From: Siphonodentalium dalli
Taxonomy: Eukaryota > Mollusca > Scaphopoda > Gadilida > Siphonodentaliidae
Direction: 5' to 3'
NCBI GenBank assembly: GCA_032622095.1
Contig: CP136061.1
Span: forward strand, 7,016,734 to 7,080,733
Length of the DNA stretch: 64,000 nucleotides
The translations under genes and the position numbers were made by a program. Under the pieces are notes generated by a model. That model worked only from the letters and a program-made list of their open reading frames with translations, did not search any database and was not told the origin of the DNA. Positions 44,305-55,655 of the stretch are shown here, piece after piece. Within the stretch, counting starts at the first letter, position 1, and every line of letters begins with the position of its first letter.

Positions 44305-45295
44305 GTGTTGCCCAGGTTAAAGTGATGTGAAACCCTCTGCATGTTGTGGATATTTGGTGGGAATAGAGATTACTCTTGCTCAAAGTGTTACACGTATTCT
44401 CATACATTGTATATTCAAATAGCATCACAAACATGATTCTTACACATGGAATGTAAGTAGTGGCTCATCTTGTCAATTGTCATTTTGTTTATCGCGATTA
44501 ATCCGTTCCACCAATAAAGAAGTATTTATTTATTTTCTGCGTATACGTCAGACGTTATGCCATGAAACATGAACATCATAAACACATTAGTTCGCAAAAT
44601 TTAAAGAGGACAATTGAGCTATAAATACACAGATATGTATCAATCAATCTAATTGGTTAGACTAAGATTTTGAGGACAACTGGCTATCATATCTCCATGA
44701 AGATACAGATGTTTTAAAGAAATGTCCAAGTGCTCCTCTGTTCATGGCGCTATCTATTTTAGTGTAGTTCAGACGATGATTCTATGGAGTGTTACGGTCG
44801 TTTTGCTTGAAATGTTCGGCGATGTTACTAAAATGCTACATTCCTCCAGTTGACACAGGGCCTGAATGCTAACTTATCAGTTTCACACACCGAACAAGTC
44901 CATAACATGTCTTTAAGAGATACTAGTAATCTAACAGCAGATAAATAAGACAATGAAAGAGAGAGAGAGACATGGAGGCAGAGAGGCAGATAGAGAAGTA
45001 AAAGAGACATATACACATGAATGTGCTCGGTCTGACAAGTCATGCCACCAAGGAACGCACAGGAAAGCAAAGCCAAATCTGACTTGTTTTCACTATGGAC
45101 AATTGGACATTCGGACGAGCTTCACCATCGTTAGACGGCTGATGTTGACTTAATGCGACATGCGCATTACAAGGTGAGAGACCATGGCACAGGAGCCCTC
45201 TACATACATGTATAAGTAGACCGTTAGTTGTTGCATGAATGAATGGCCATGTATATAAATAAGTAGAACCATTGGTGATGCATGGTCATGTGTAC
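44305..45295. other. Non-coding stretch
   Basis: No gene or long repeat recognised. A short GA run sits at 44957-44970. Confidence 0.45.
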
Positions 45296-45300
45296 ACGTG

Positions 45301-45560
45301 TATGGGCAGCCAAATTAACATATACTCAAATATTTGAAGATATCTACAAATATTTGGAGATATCTCTAATCATTTGAAGATATCTCTAAATATTTACAGA
45401 TATCTCTAATTCACTTGGAGATATCTATAATTCATTTAGAGATAAGTGCAATTTAAAGTCGAATTGTGGATATGTGCCGATTTAGAGATATCTCCAAATA
45501 TTTAGAGATATCTCCAAATATTTAGAGATATCTCCAAATGGGTTAATTTGGCTGTCCATA
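45301..45560. mobile_element. 260-bp foldback element filled with GAGATATCTC repeats
   Basis: The ends TATGGGCAGCCAAATTAA and TTAATTTGGCTGTCCATA are inverted with one mismatch. The interior holds about ten AGATATCTCCAAATATTTAG-like units in both orientations around a short non-repeated centre (45445-45480). Because the unit core GAGATATCTC is itself palindromic, the whole element can fold in many registers. Confidence 0.7.
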
Positions 45561-46154
45561 CACTTGCACGATGCAGTTATGGTTATATCTCTAGAGTGTG
45601 CATGCACAGTTTTGTTAGCGTTATCAATGACGCGGAAGTGGATCATAATTTATCAGTGGACGTTATCAGCTCCTAACAATCCGCGGTCAACACATATATG
45701 CAAGGGAAATCTGCGTATATATATTTGCACTCTTCACCAAAATGGATATTTGGCGGCTGTTGTCGCTGTTATTGTTGGTTTTCATTAAGGTAATACATGT
45801 TTAGACCATTTTAAAAACTGGAAATGAAAGACGTTTATATACATGTAGACGTGTCACTCGTGGCCATATATATGCTACTGTATATGCATTAACTCCACGG
45901 GGGTCTGATATCTACTAAAATCTTCCCGGACCAGTGTCTGATGTCAACCAAGTCACCGTTTGTTCAAGATGACATTTCCCAAATGTATTTTAATGTAGGA
46001 AAAATTCCAACAGTTGAAGAACCATTTGGAAAGTTCCAAATGGCCTTTTCAGGCCAAAATTTTGACAAAAAGTGGAACAAAATGCTGCTCTCTAAAATCA
46101 ACTTACCCCCACTATTTACACCTTGGAAATGCAAACAATTTCAACCTATATACT

Positions 46155-46174
46155 TGGAGGTAATAAAGATATCT
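46155..46174 (+). mobile_element. LINE 3' terminus fragment
   Basis: TGGAGGTAATAAAGATATCT is identical to the 3' end of LINE A (6616-6635), and CTATA..CTTGGAGG upstream is also shared. No LINE coding sequence is recognisable before it, so it is at most a very short 3' remnant. Confidence 0.5.
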
Positions 46175-46493
46175 CTGAACAATTTTGCCAAAGTTGGTGG
46201 GCGGTATGTTAATTTATTCCACACCCATTGACGCGAGGTACATGTATTCAACGGAATCCCAGCCATTGAATACATAGTAGTGTATACCTCTAGTGGAATA
46301 CAAGCCGGAACTATTATTGTTGACGTTGTCGCCAAGAAAGATGACGTACATTACGTCGATCATCCGCTTCCGGTGATCCCCCCATAATTACTGGCTATTT
46401 GTCAGACTTAAATAACAATAAAGGTGGCTATAGTAACAATGGATATGATATTCATGGATTGAACTTATCTGACTGAACGGTGTAGAATAAATA

Positions 46494-46654
46494 CAGAACA
46501 CAACTTGCATCATAATCTCGAATCTTTTATCGAACTCGTTGCGGACGGCGCAAAGTTATATTTCGCTCGAGCTACGCTCTCGCGAAATATATCCTTGCGC
46601 CATCCGCAACTCATTCGATAAAAGATTCTCGATTAAGATGCGCGTTGTGTTCTG
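46494..46654. mobile_element. 161-bp near-perfect hairpin element
   Basis: The arms start CAGAACACAACTTGCATCAT and end GATGCGCGTTGTGTTCTG. They continue with ATCTTTTATCGA, GTTGCGGACGGCGC and ATATTTCGC, leaving a loop of only about 15 bases. The GC content of the stem is higher than its surroundings. Confidence 0.8.
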
Positions 46655-47384
46655 TCTATTTCTGGCGGATAATTTAGATTACATTACATATTCCATTTTA
46701 AATACCATTTGAAAGAGGAACCTCCAAAACGTTGTATTGTCAACTTATCCGGTCGAATAAACTGTGAAAATGTTGTTCTTGTCGATATACCGAGGTGTGT
46801 TCTGTGCTTAATTTTGTTCTGGATTGTACTGCAAAGTCTAGTATACTCAATGGAAATAACTTTCTATCTTAGTTTGAATTATGATGCATTTTGGATTAAC
46901 AACGGGGGAAGTCTTGGGTGAATCTGAGAATCTCTATCACTTGGTGGACACTTCTATGCATCGGCTGTTTTATATTCTGGTAGAATATAAATATTTTTGG
47001 TTTTATTTCATGCCAGCAATAATCAATAACACTGACTCTGTATAGAAATAATCTGGGACATTTCATGAGATATCTCATGCAGTTTTTAGATTTTGGATCA
47101 TCTGCATATTTTAATAATTTCCTAAAATATTGGCATTTGTTGACGAGAAAAAGAAAGAAACTTTTGTCGTTTTCGACTTTTTCTCCAACTTCAGCTGAAT
47201 ATCGACGGTTTAATACGTAGATTGAGACCCTTTCTGGCATATTAGTTTTTTATTTGCAAGTTTTTCATTTCTTAGTGCAATTTTTATGTCGAAAATCAAC
47301 ACCCCACTTATTCAAATAGCACCGTTATTTAGTTGATATTAATCCTCCCATTGAAAGAGTACCTCATTATTATTGTAACCATGT

Positions 47385-47822
47385 GATTATAATTACGAAG
47401 TGGCTAAAGAATGGTATACCGCTCTTTAGTACTGAGGGCTAAAGAACGGTATACCGCTCTTTAGTGATGAGGGCTAAAGAGCGATACGGATTATAACGTT
47501 ATGTGTTGGCGCAATGCGCAAAATATCTTGACAACGCACGTGCCGCTCATCCAACCTCGACCACTCTTTAGCACCGAGGGCTAAAGAGCAGTATACCGTT
47601 CATTAGCGTACCAGGCCCATATAGCTAAAGCGCGGTATACCGCTCTTTAGCGTTTGTTACTAAAGAGTAGTTTACCGTTCTTAAGCACCAAACGCTAAAG
47701 AGCGGTATACCGTTAATTAGCGTATCAGGCCCATATAGCTAAAGCGCGGTATACCGCTCTTTAGCGTTTGGTACTAAAGAGCGGTATACCGTTCTTTAGC
47801 CACGGCCTTATAATTATGATAT
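47385..47822. mobile_element. Element made of repeated GGTATACC hairpins
   Basis: Outer ends ATTATAATTACGAAGTGGCT and AGCCACGGCCTTATAATTAT are inverted. Between them the palindrome CTAAAGAGCGGTATACCGCT-CTTTAG and its variants occur about ten times, partly arranged as two ~120-bp direct repeats (CGTACCAGGCCCATATAGCT at 47608 and one-change copy at 47723). Confidence 0.7.
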
Positions 47823-48002
47823 GTACGTATTATATTGATATTTCCACAATGAGACGGTTATGAATGGTCGCAAGGTTCCCGGAACCCTGTGCCTATAAAG
47901 TCTACGCTTTAAAGGATATGATATATGTTGTGCAGAACTTCTACACTTGTTTTCAGCGTAAATACGTATACCAGAATGGCAAATACGCACAATCAAGCTT
48001 GT

Positions 48003-48171
48003 GTGGGACACTTTATGGGGTTCAATAATAATCTGAGTGCTTTGCCTGTTAAATGTACTCCCGTACGGAGCCCCACACACAGCGGAGCAGACGACACTCG
48101 CCAGTATATGCTTCTATTTTGTGGGGCGCTTTATGGGGTTCAATAATAATCCGAGTGCTTTGCCTGTTAAT
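48003..48171 (+). repeat. 119-bp tandem duplication with structured hairpin, copy 2
   Basis: GGGTTCAATAATAATCTGAG (48018) and GGGTTCAATAATAATCCGAG (48136) start the shared segments. Between them is the hairpin 48070-48127, homologous to 298-356. See the entry at 298. Confidence 0.6.
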
Positions 48172-48224
48172 TAATCATTGGTAGCTAGCTACACACTACA
48201 TGATAACATCGACGTCGACATCCG

Positions 48225-48465
48225 AGGCCCCCACCCCACCCCCTGGAATACGGAATACCACTTAATACAGAGGGTGGAATACGGAATACCAGTTAACAGC
48301 CATATGGAATACATAAAAATATATGAAAACTTCATTTTTTGGAAGGTCGGCGTACGAATACCGGTATATTTGGAATACTGAATACCTCCTAACAGATGGG
48401 CCGGAATACGGCGTACCTCATAACAGGGCATGGAATACGGCGTGCAAAAGGGGGGGGGGGTGGGG
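48225..48465. repeat. Degenerate GGAATACGGAATACC tandem repeat
   Basis: GGAATACGGAATACC, GGAATACGGCGTACC and AACAG phrases recur about six times at 40-50-bp spacing, ending in a G-rich run at 48450. Confidence 0.65.
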
Positions 48466-48833
48466 GCCTCACATTCCCGTATCAATCCCAACTTTGGTCA
48501 AGCATTTCAACAATTGGAAATTTGCTGCCTGAGACAACAAAGGTTAGAAAATTTAGACCAAATGTAGGCTGAGTTTTGATATTATTGCAACCAGCATTTA
48601 TAGTGCGTAATTTATATTTTTATACCATAAATATTTCCCCCAACTTCTGGTCTATGAAATATAACTCGCAGGGTTCTTTTGGCAGGTTTCTCAAGGTGAA
48701 GTGACACTAGCGGTCCGGTTGGACAGCTATACTATACAAAAGGCGTGTCCGGATCCCTGCTCAGCCCAGATCACGATATGTGCAATGTAAGTATTAGTTT
48801 AAATATACATACTCGGATTAGAGGGTTACAAGA

Positions 48834-48862
48834 AGAAGAAGAAGAAGAAGAACAACAGCAAC
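48834..48862. repeat. GAA/ACA trinucleotide run
   Basis: About seven GAA units followed by ACAACAGCAACA. Confidence 0.85.
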
Positions 48863-49164
48863 AATGGAATTTTACCAAAAGCCGATTTAGTTATCCAAAT
48901 TAGTTTATCTCCTATATATTTTGAGAAATACGTAAATATATGTGTATATATATGTGTATATGTGTATATTTGTCCTCCATAGAATCGAAAACGGCGGCTC
49001 GATCAGGCTCAAACTTCCCATCTAAGGGTAAAAACACACGGGAATCGTCGTCGCGGCGTTATGGAGAAGCTCTGATCACTGATTCTCCACTCCCAATCAC
49101 AAAAACGGCACTGCGGAGGTTAATCACGTGATAATTTAATGAGCGTTTGTATATGACGCGTCGC

Positions 49165-49172
49165 TATAAAAG
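49165..49172 (+). promoter_or_regulatory. Candidate TATA box
   Basis: TATAAAAG in the context TCGCTATAAAAGAGCG, with an E-box-like CACGTG at 49124-49129. About 110 bp downstream a consensus splice donor (GTAAGT, GT at 49286) occurs, so a short 5' exon is conceivable. No transcript or coding evidence is available. Confidence 0.2.
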
Positions 49173-49209
49173 AGCGTTTGTTTACAATTCAACGCAACGT
49201 TATCGCTCG

Positions 49210-49555
49210 AAATTTAGCATAACAAAATTTAATTTCTTTCATCAAAAACATAATTACGTGCTGGACTCGGTCATTCTAAGAATATGTAAGTATTACAGAC
49301 AGACACACCAAGTCTCAGCTTAAAATTTTGAAAAATAAGAGTTTTATCGACATAAATCGATTTTAATGGGAAATCCTGTGTTAAAATTTAGCATCGAAAA
49401 AATTTAATTTCTTCTATCTAAAACATAATTACGTGTTGGACTGTGTCATTTTAAGAACATCTAAGTATTACACGCAGACACACGAAGTCTCAACTTGAAA
49501 TTTTGAAAAATAACAGTTTTATCGACATAAATCGATTTGAATGCGAAATCCTTCA
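49210..49555. repeat. ~174-bp tandem duplication
   Basis: 49214-49376 and 49388-49550 share AAAATTTAATTTCTT, AACATAATTACGTG, GACACAC, AAGTCTCA and TTTTATCGACATAAATCGAT in order. Confidence 0.8.
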
Positions 49556-49559
49556 CCCG

Positions 49560-50300
49560 CTCGAGAACGAAATGTCTCCCGAGGAGCGCAGCTCCGAGGC
49601 ATTCGTCCCATGAAAATTCTATAGAAGCAAAATGGTCAACTCGGGACGGGTCAACCGATTGAGCCCAAACTTGCTACATATGGTACTTTTGTCCCAAAAG
49701 TGTCACGGACGGGTCAAATCGTGACCCCGACGTGACATTGATCTTCTAACTGGTCAATTCAAGGTCAAACTGGCGGATTTCTGTACTTTTGTCCGGGGAG
49801 TGTTTTGGACGGGTCAAATCATGACCACGACCTGGCCTTGACCTACAAAATTGTCAATTCAAGGTCAAATCGGGTAAAACTTGCTGATTTCGTGCAAATG
49901 CAGCACAAGTGTCTCAGAAACTGTTGCAATTGCTTTTTCGAACAAAGTCATGGGACGAATGCCGCCAGTGGCGGGCTAACCTGCTAGTTTATATATAAAA
50001 GAGTATGTTCTGCCTGTCTGTCTGTTCGGATTTTTTTCCCAGACCCCTGGACCGTTTTCAACCAAATTTGGTATGATGACTCGGGATACCCTGGCGGAGG
50101 TTATATCGCGTTAGATTTTCAAAATTTGAATTAAAAAAATAATTAATTGAATAAATAAACAATTTTTTTTTATAAATTAATTAAATTAATTAAATGTTTT
50201 TTAATCCAAAAATTTAGACGATCAAAATGTGCGCTAAGCCCATAAAAGGGCCGCTGCTGAATAAAGGCTCTATCTAAGATCAAAATGTGCCACAGGCTCC
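49560..50300 (-). repeat. Dispersed repeats including a reversed AGGTCA-type array
   Basis: 49620-49900 is the reverse orientation of the ~118-bp unit at 25500. GCATTCGTCCCATGA-like phrases (49598, and reversed at 49947) bracket it as an inverted pair. From 49985 a further repeat runs (TTATATATAAAAGAG, CTGTCTGTCTG, AACCAAATTTGGTATGATGA). Confidence 0.55.
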
Positions 50301-51060
50301 TCAGACGCTAAATAAATGTTGATTCAGCTAGTTACCAATAAATACTCACAATAATACCAATCATGATATCATATTTGCCCAAAAATTCCCATAATTATTT
50401 TTTTTTCTTGGCAGTTTGGACGACGTGCGAGCGTGGTTCCATAATGGTGATTCCTAATTCAAACTGGAATTCCCCAACACGTGTTATCACACACGTAACC
50501 ACATATTTCCACTTGTAACCAGCATGGTGTCATATAACATGTATATTTTCATAAATAAAATATGATTACCGATTCGTAAATAAGTATATTATGTATCCGC
50601 ACGTATTATTATAACATACCGTATTCTTGTTGATGGAGATACGTTTCATCGTCTAATATTCCGATATTAATGTGCGATCGCCACTGATGAACTGGTCATA
50701 TACGGCGAGCCGTGATCTCGCGTGACATCTCCCAACGGCGTCCGTGCATGTATATACTATTTCTGGAAGAAGTTAGCGAAATTTTTGCCAAGCCGCCAAA
50801 TATTTCAGGTGGTGAAAAATAACAGATTTCAAAAATAGAAATTTGATAAACCCGAGCTTTGATGGGTGGGTTCCTCAACCCAATTCAAATATTTTTACCC
50901 CCCCCCCCAATGACGAAGAAATAGTAATTTAAGGGCGTTAAATCGGATTATGTATCTCTAAAGCTTCAATTTTATGTGGTTTGTTAATTATCACGGTGAA
51001 TTCAGAAGGGTTGAAAGTTGGAACCTTCACAGAACAGAGAGGAGGTCCAAATGGTAATTC

Positions 51061-51125
51061 GAACTGTGAACTACCTTGTGAACTGTGAACTACCTTGTGA
51101 ACTGTGAACTACCTTGTGAACTACT
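51061..51125. repeat. 19-bp tandem repeat, 3.4 copies
   Basis: GAACTGTGAACTACCTTGT repeats three times plus a partial copy. Confidence 0.9.
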
Positions 51126-52615
51126 TTGCTCTTGGCCCTTTCTGGTAGTCTAAGTCGTCTACGTGTGAGCGCGCATTCCTCGGATGACAAAGTTCCCGAA
51201 TTTAATAATGTAAATGTGATTCAGCTTCTTGCATTAAATGAAAATTGCATTCTTCAACTTCAAGCAGCAATGGCAAGTGACTCATCTCTTCAAACTCTCA
51301 AACGGTAATTCAGAATGGCTGCCCTGTGACTAAAGCAGAAGTTCCTGATAACACATTACTGTATTTTCACATCCGATATGAACTCGCCATAGCAGGTGGA
51401 CTTGCGTGCCGCGAAGACCGGGTTGTTGTTCCCAAAGACACGCACCAGGACACGACACAGGACCTCCAAATTGGTCAAACTGGCATTGAAAGTTGTCTTC
51501 GACGAGCGCGAGAATAGCTGTATTGGCCAGGTATGAATGTGAATTAAAGACATGTTATGTACTTACTAAGTTAGTATCCAGGCGCTGTGACAACTAGAGG
51601 AATGTAACATTCTACTAACATCGTCGAAAATTTGAAGCAAATTGACCATACCACTCCATAGAAAACATCATCAGAACTACGCTCAATTGTAAATATATTC
51701 TACTCGATTACTACTATCGGCGATAAACTATAACGAAAACGATTTCGCCATCAAGAGTCACTGCATTTAATCCATATATAAGAATGACGGTGTGTGTTGT
51801 CAATTTGGATATACTATTTGTAAAACTTAATATTTTGAACAAGATTGTTCTGCATTAAAATTTGATCATCTTACCGGGGTGTTTCACATAATTTTCTGGA
51901 TCCTGGATTCAAATGTGTGATGTGTGCAAGGAGCCACTGTTGCCAGAAGGTCGGGGTCGATGTCATGACATACCAGAACAAAGACTACCTGATCACAACA
52001 AACTATAGATCAAATTTCTAGAAGATAGATTTTCTTCCCAGCACCCAGACAACGACAATCATATATAAGCTGAAAGCCCATTTATGTCGTTGTTACAGAC
52101 AGCGCTAGTCAAATTCTGGGTTTGGACTTTCAAAATTTCAAAAAGTGGGGATTTGAACATAATCCCTCTTCAACCCACTTTCACCAATCGAATGGCAAGG
52201 TCGAATCTTCTGTGAATGTGGCCAAGCGGATATTAAAAAAAATGCAGATCAATATGTGGCGTTGTTAAATATACGCAATACTCCAAGTAAGGGTATGGAC
52301 ACCAGTCCCATGCTGCGAAGTTTGTTCAACTATTGCACCATACTTCAACCAGTCATGGACTGTTAGTCTGACTCAAAACGGATCGCGAGCAACCAACAAA
52401 ATCAAGCACGTTATTACAATCGATCAGCTCGAGCATTAATACCTCTGAACGAAGGTGATGTTGTTCGTATGAAACCGTATAATATTGGGAACAGAACCTG
52501 GAAAAAAGCTACTGTGGGTTCCGGATTGGACAAACGGTTCTATGATACGATTTATTTCATAAACACCAATAAAGGTAGTATTCTAAGAATGAAATTCATA
52601 ATCAAACAATAAACA
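51120..52615 (+). mobile_element. Fossil of a Gypsy-type LTR retrotransposon (pol fragment)
   Basis: Parts recognised by protein similarity on the + strand: the end of the RNase H region and the RNase H-integrase linker (about 51120-51560), then part of the integrase core and the integrase C-terminal region (about 52090-52560). The family is Ty3/Gypsy (Metaviridae-like) by pattern. It is an old, broken copy with probably half a dozen or more breaks and missing segments. No LTRs, gag or envelope region are seen in the window. It abuts the 3' end of LINE E. Confidence 0.65.
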
Positions 52616-52690
52616 ATTAATAAACAATTACATGTGAACATGGCATGTCTAGCTATATGCATTTTATTGTGTGATGGGCAAGCATAATAT

Positions 52691-53293
52691 TCACTCAGAG
52701 CGCTTATCAAAGAAGCGCCGGACCACGGTGCTAATTTTGCTGCTTATTTCAGGGTTATCATTTTTCATAACAAGATTAAATTTCTGACTGTTTGACATAC
52801 TTGTAAAATAGCTGTGATATCTACCAACAAATTGGAAAAGTTCATCTCTGAGATCGCAATAGTGTGGACATTCCATAATGAAATGATACTCATTTTCTAT
52901 ATCCGAATCGGTCCTGCATTTAAGGCACAGTCTCTTCCCCTCCTTAGTTATAGGCTGATGATGTCTACCTTTTTCAATAGCGAGTTTGTGATCACTAACA
53001 CGGAGTTTTGTAAAACTGATCCTATCTTTTAAAGATGTTGTGTTTATTAAGTAAGTCTCTGAGACATAATCATTTTTAAACAATCTATATGTTCTGAGTT
53101 TATGTTTATGGCCATCTCGTTTAGAGTCATCAAATATAGATCTCTTGAATTCTTTCACATGTTCTTCCTGGAGCTTACACTTGAGATTTCTAATGATACT
53201 ATATGTTTGGTTATTTAATGGAACCTGTATATTTTTACAGCCAAATGCATTTATCGTCCTGAATAAAGAGTTGCATTTGGCTTTCCTCATCAC
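52691..53293 (-). pseudogene. C-terminal region of LINE E ORF2
   Basis: 200 codons with KLRTYRLFKNDYVSETYLIN, FTKLRVSDHKLAIEKGRH, the knuckle CLKCRTDSDIENEYHFIMEC (CxxC...H...C) and the end RRFFDKRSE. It matches LINE D along nearly its whole length, including spacing of the cysteines. The upstream part in the same element has a nonsense change and the transposon insertion, so the ATG at 53293 is internal. Confidence 0.75.
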
Positions 53294-53350
53294 ATGTTCA
53301 GAGACAGCTGCGCATTAGTTTGTTTTTAGATACATTTGATAATTTTTCAC

Positions 53351-53854
53351 CCTGAATTCCACTATTATAGTGATATTCCACTATTATAGTGATATTTGAC
53401 TATAACATATTCATGTTTCCTTTATTTGCGTCGGGAATAGAAGACGGCGCATACCAGTGCACAGCCAAATGTCACTCTTTAAAATATCGCAGCGAATGAA
53501 CAGTCTTCCGACAAAATTCATTGTGCAATCTTTTGCGCCAGCTTTGATATTCAATAATATTATAATATTACTAATATATCCCGTTCTAAATGACAATAGC
53601 AGGATGGCTCAATCACTCCTTCATAACAATATTTTAACTAATTGCATGCTATTGGAGTTGCTTATCGTGTGCCGTCATGGTAAATCATTCTCCTGGAAAA
53701 CTATATGTATGATACCGAAATAATGCGACCTGATTTTGAATAATATTTGTGTGAAATATGATTTTGGATTATCCCTCTTCTGTCAAATTAACAAAGCGGT
53801 AATTGCCAAATACCACTATAATAGTGGAATATCACTATAATAGTGGAATTCAGG
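53351..53854. mobile_element. 504-bp TIR element inserted in LINE E
   Basis: The ends CCTGAATTCCACTATTATAG and its complement form nearly perfect ~48-bp inverted repeats. Each arm itself consists of two copies of CCACTATTATAGTG, which is palindromic. LINE E coding sequence lies on both sides, so this insertion is younger than the LINE. No transposase is present and no clear target-site duplication is seen. Confidence 0.8.
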
Positions 53855-54206
53855 ATGTGCCTGACCTGGTTAACCATACTGCATAATATTTCGACGGAAC
53901 ATGGATATCTACCGATTCTGCTCTGACTGCATGATTTGGAGCGTACTTACCTACTCCCAATATATGCTTAGTGTGTAACTTTTCGCAACTCAAACTATAC
54001 TGGTTACTTCGTGACGTGCCACATCCCCATACTTCACATCCGTATAATATGATTGGTTTGATCAATCTGTCAAATAATTTCAACAAGATATTCACTGAAG
54101 GAAATGCTGTTGCACTGAATGCATTCAAAAGTGAGTACATAGCTTGCTGACCTTTTTGAAAGGACGATATGGTGAAATTCTGAGACAAAACCGGCAGTGT
54201 TGTCAA
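53855..54206 (-). pseudogene. Reverse transcriptase thumb region of LINE E
   Basis: MYSLLNAFSATAFPSVNILL then KLFDRLIKPIILYGCEVWGC (the conserved LYGCEVWG of LINE polymerases), followed after a slightly shifted stretch by KHILGVGKYAPNHAVRAE. The text stops being alignable at the TIR element insertion. The active-site part is absent. Confidence 0.7.
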
Positions 54207-54779
54207 AATGTTGCCAAGGACACCAGAATCCTAAGGAACCACAAACACAAACAAATGACGCAAATCCTAAGGAACCACAAGCTGATGTTCATAATAACCA
54301 TGGTGCTGATAATAATCATGATGTGCACGTGGAGCGCAGCACCCCAAGCCAGATGTAACACCACCGGTGTGCAGTCAGAAATAGGCCACACAAAGTTAAA
54401 TATCAGACTCTTCATAAAGACGATCAGAGAGATGCCTAAAAGACTGTTCGATTACATCCCATAAACTTAGTTTACGAATTAGACAGTGCCGATAACAGTT
54501 GACATCATAATACAACAATTTAAGTTTTGCATACATATCTTTTGTTAAAGTAGCAGATGTTGCAGGAAGCATAATTTCTGTATACCAAGGGATGATACTG
54601 TATTATGCTAATTGTGTTTTTATGGGTTTCGATAGCTTTCATTATTTTGTATTTGCCGTATTGAATTATCTTTCTTGAATAAAAATCATCCAAACATTTC
54701 TTGCTGAGTAATATTCTGAATACACTCTCTTGGACTACATTCATATGGTCATGATCAGGGTCCGGACTGAACAAAATTT

Positions 54780-55100
54780 ACTTTTGCCAAATAATTTGCC
54801 AAATGGAAATAGTTTTTGCCAAATTATTTTATAATTTGTAAAATGCTATCCCTGATAGTACAATTTTCTGCAACATTGAGTCTTATTTTGTTCTTTATCA
54901 TACACCAATAAACCAATCACAGAACAACACAATTGTAGAATTATATTGTGAGAGTTTCCTGAAATGAATGGTATTGATAGACCAATATTTTTCAACTTTC
55001 TTCAGGAATTCAAAAGTGGCTTGCCAAAACTTTTGCTAAATAAAAATATTATTTTGCCAAATGTGAATTATTTTTGCCATTGGCAAATTTGGCAAGTTGC
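54780..55100. repeat. TTTGCCAAAT-rich stretch
   Basis: GCCAAAT or TTTGCCAAA occurs about ten times at irregular spacing (54784-55095). A similar short cluster (GGCCAATTTT, TTTGGCCAAAC) is at 8811-8860. No gene. Confidence 0.4.
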
Positions 55101-55129
55101 AGCGCGAATCCTGGTCATGATAATATTAC

Positions 55130-55300
55130 ATAGGATGGTGATGATGAAATTGATGATAATGATTAATGTGATGATGGTGATGATGATGGTGACGGTGATG
55201 ACGATGATGACGGTAACATGATGTTGATGATGATATTGTGATGATGCTGTTGATGATTATGAAGATTATGACAATTACAATGATGGTGACAACGATGATA
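55130..55300. repeat. GATGAT/GTGATG microsatellite
   Basis: Interrupted GATGAT, GATGGTGATGATGATGGTGA and related units. Open frames rich in Met or His are artefacts. Confidence 0.85.
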
Positions 55301-55308
55301 ACGAATAG

Positions 55309-55412
55309 ACGCAAATCGGGAGGTCGCTGTACAAATCGGGAGGTCGCTGTACAAATCGGGAGGTCGCTGTACAAATCGGGAGGTCGCTGTACAAATCCGG
55401 AGGTCGCTATAC
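55309..55412. repeat. 20-bp minisatellite, 5 copies
   Basis: CAAATCGGGAGGTCGCTGTA repeats four to five times, nearly perfectly. Confidence 0.92.
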
Positions 55413-55655
55413 ATAAAATTATCTCCCTTCTATTATTATTTTGTACAAACACTATGTTCTCAATATCATGTAATGTATACATGGATCAGAGGATTTAGGA
55501 CATGATACAGCCAGACAGACAGCGATCCGTTGAACAATCAACACTGTGAGTATTTAGGTCCCGACCATTTCTGCCGAACTTCCATACGCTGTGTTAAAGA
55601 ATAGCTGTAGGGTAAGTGCGAACATGACTGCTGTAACAAAGTTTTCTATTTGCAG

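Larger units (their letters stand above)
52605..54206 (-). mobile_element. LINE E: minus-strand LINE fragment split by a TIR element
   Basis: Reading leftward from 54206: the end of the reverse transcriptase thumb region (53855-54206), an inserted 0.5-kb TIR element (53351-53854), then the C-terminal coding region (53293-52691) and a 3' UTR with TTAATTGTTTA repeats. Same family as LINE D. 5' truncated and inactive. Confidence 0.75.

Noticed and set aside
45941-46231. 96-codon frame MSTKSPFVQDDISQMYFNVG...
   Set aside because: Its DNA resembles the GTTGGAAATT-type dispersed repeat and runs into the LINE 3' remnant, so it is likely to be chance.
54520-54774. 84-codon minus-strand frame as an upstream part of LINE E
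   Set aside because: It does not resemble the palm or fingers region expected before the LINE E thumb; left unassigned.
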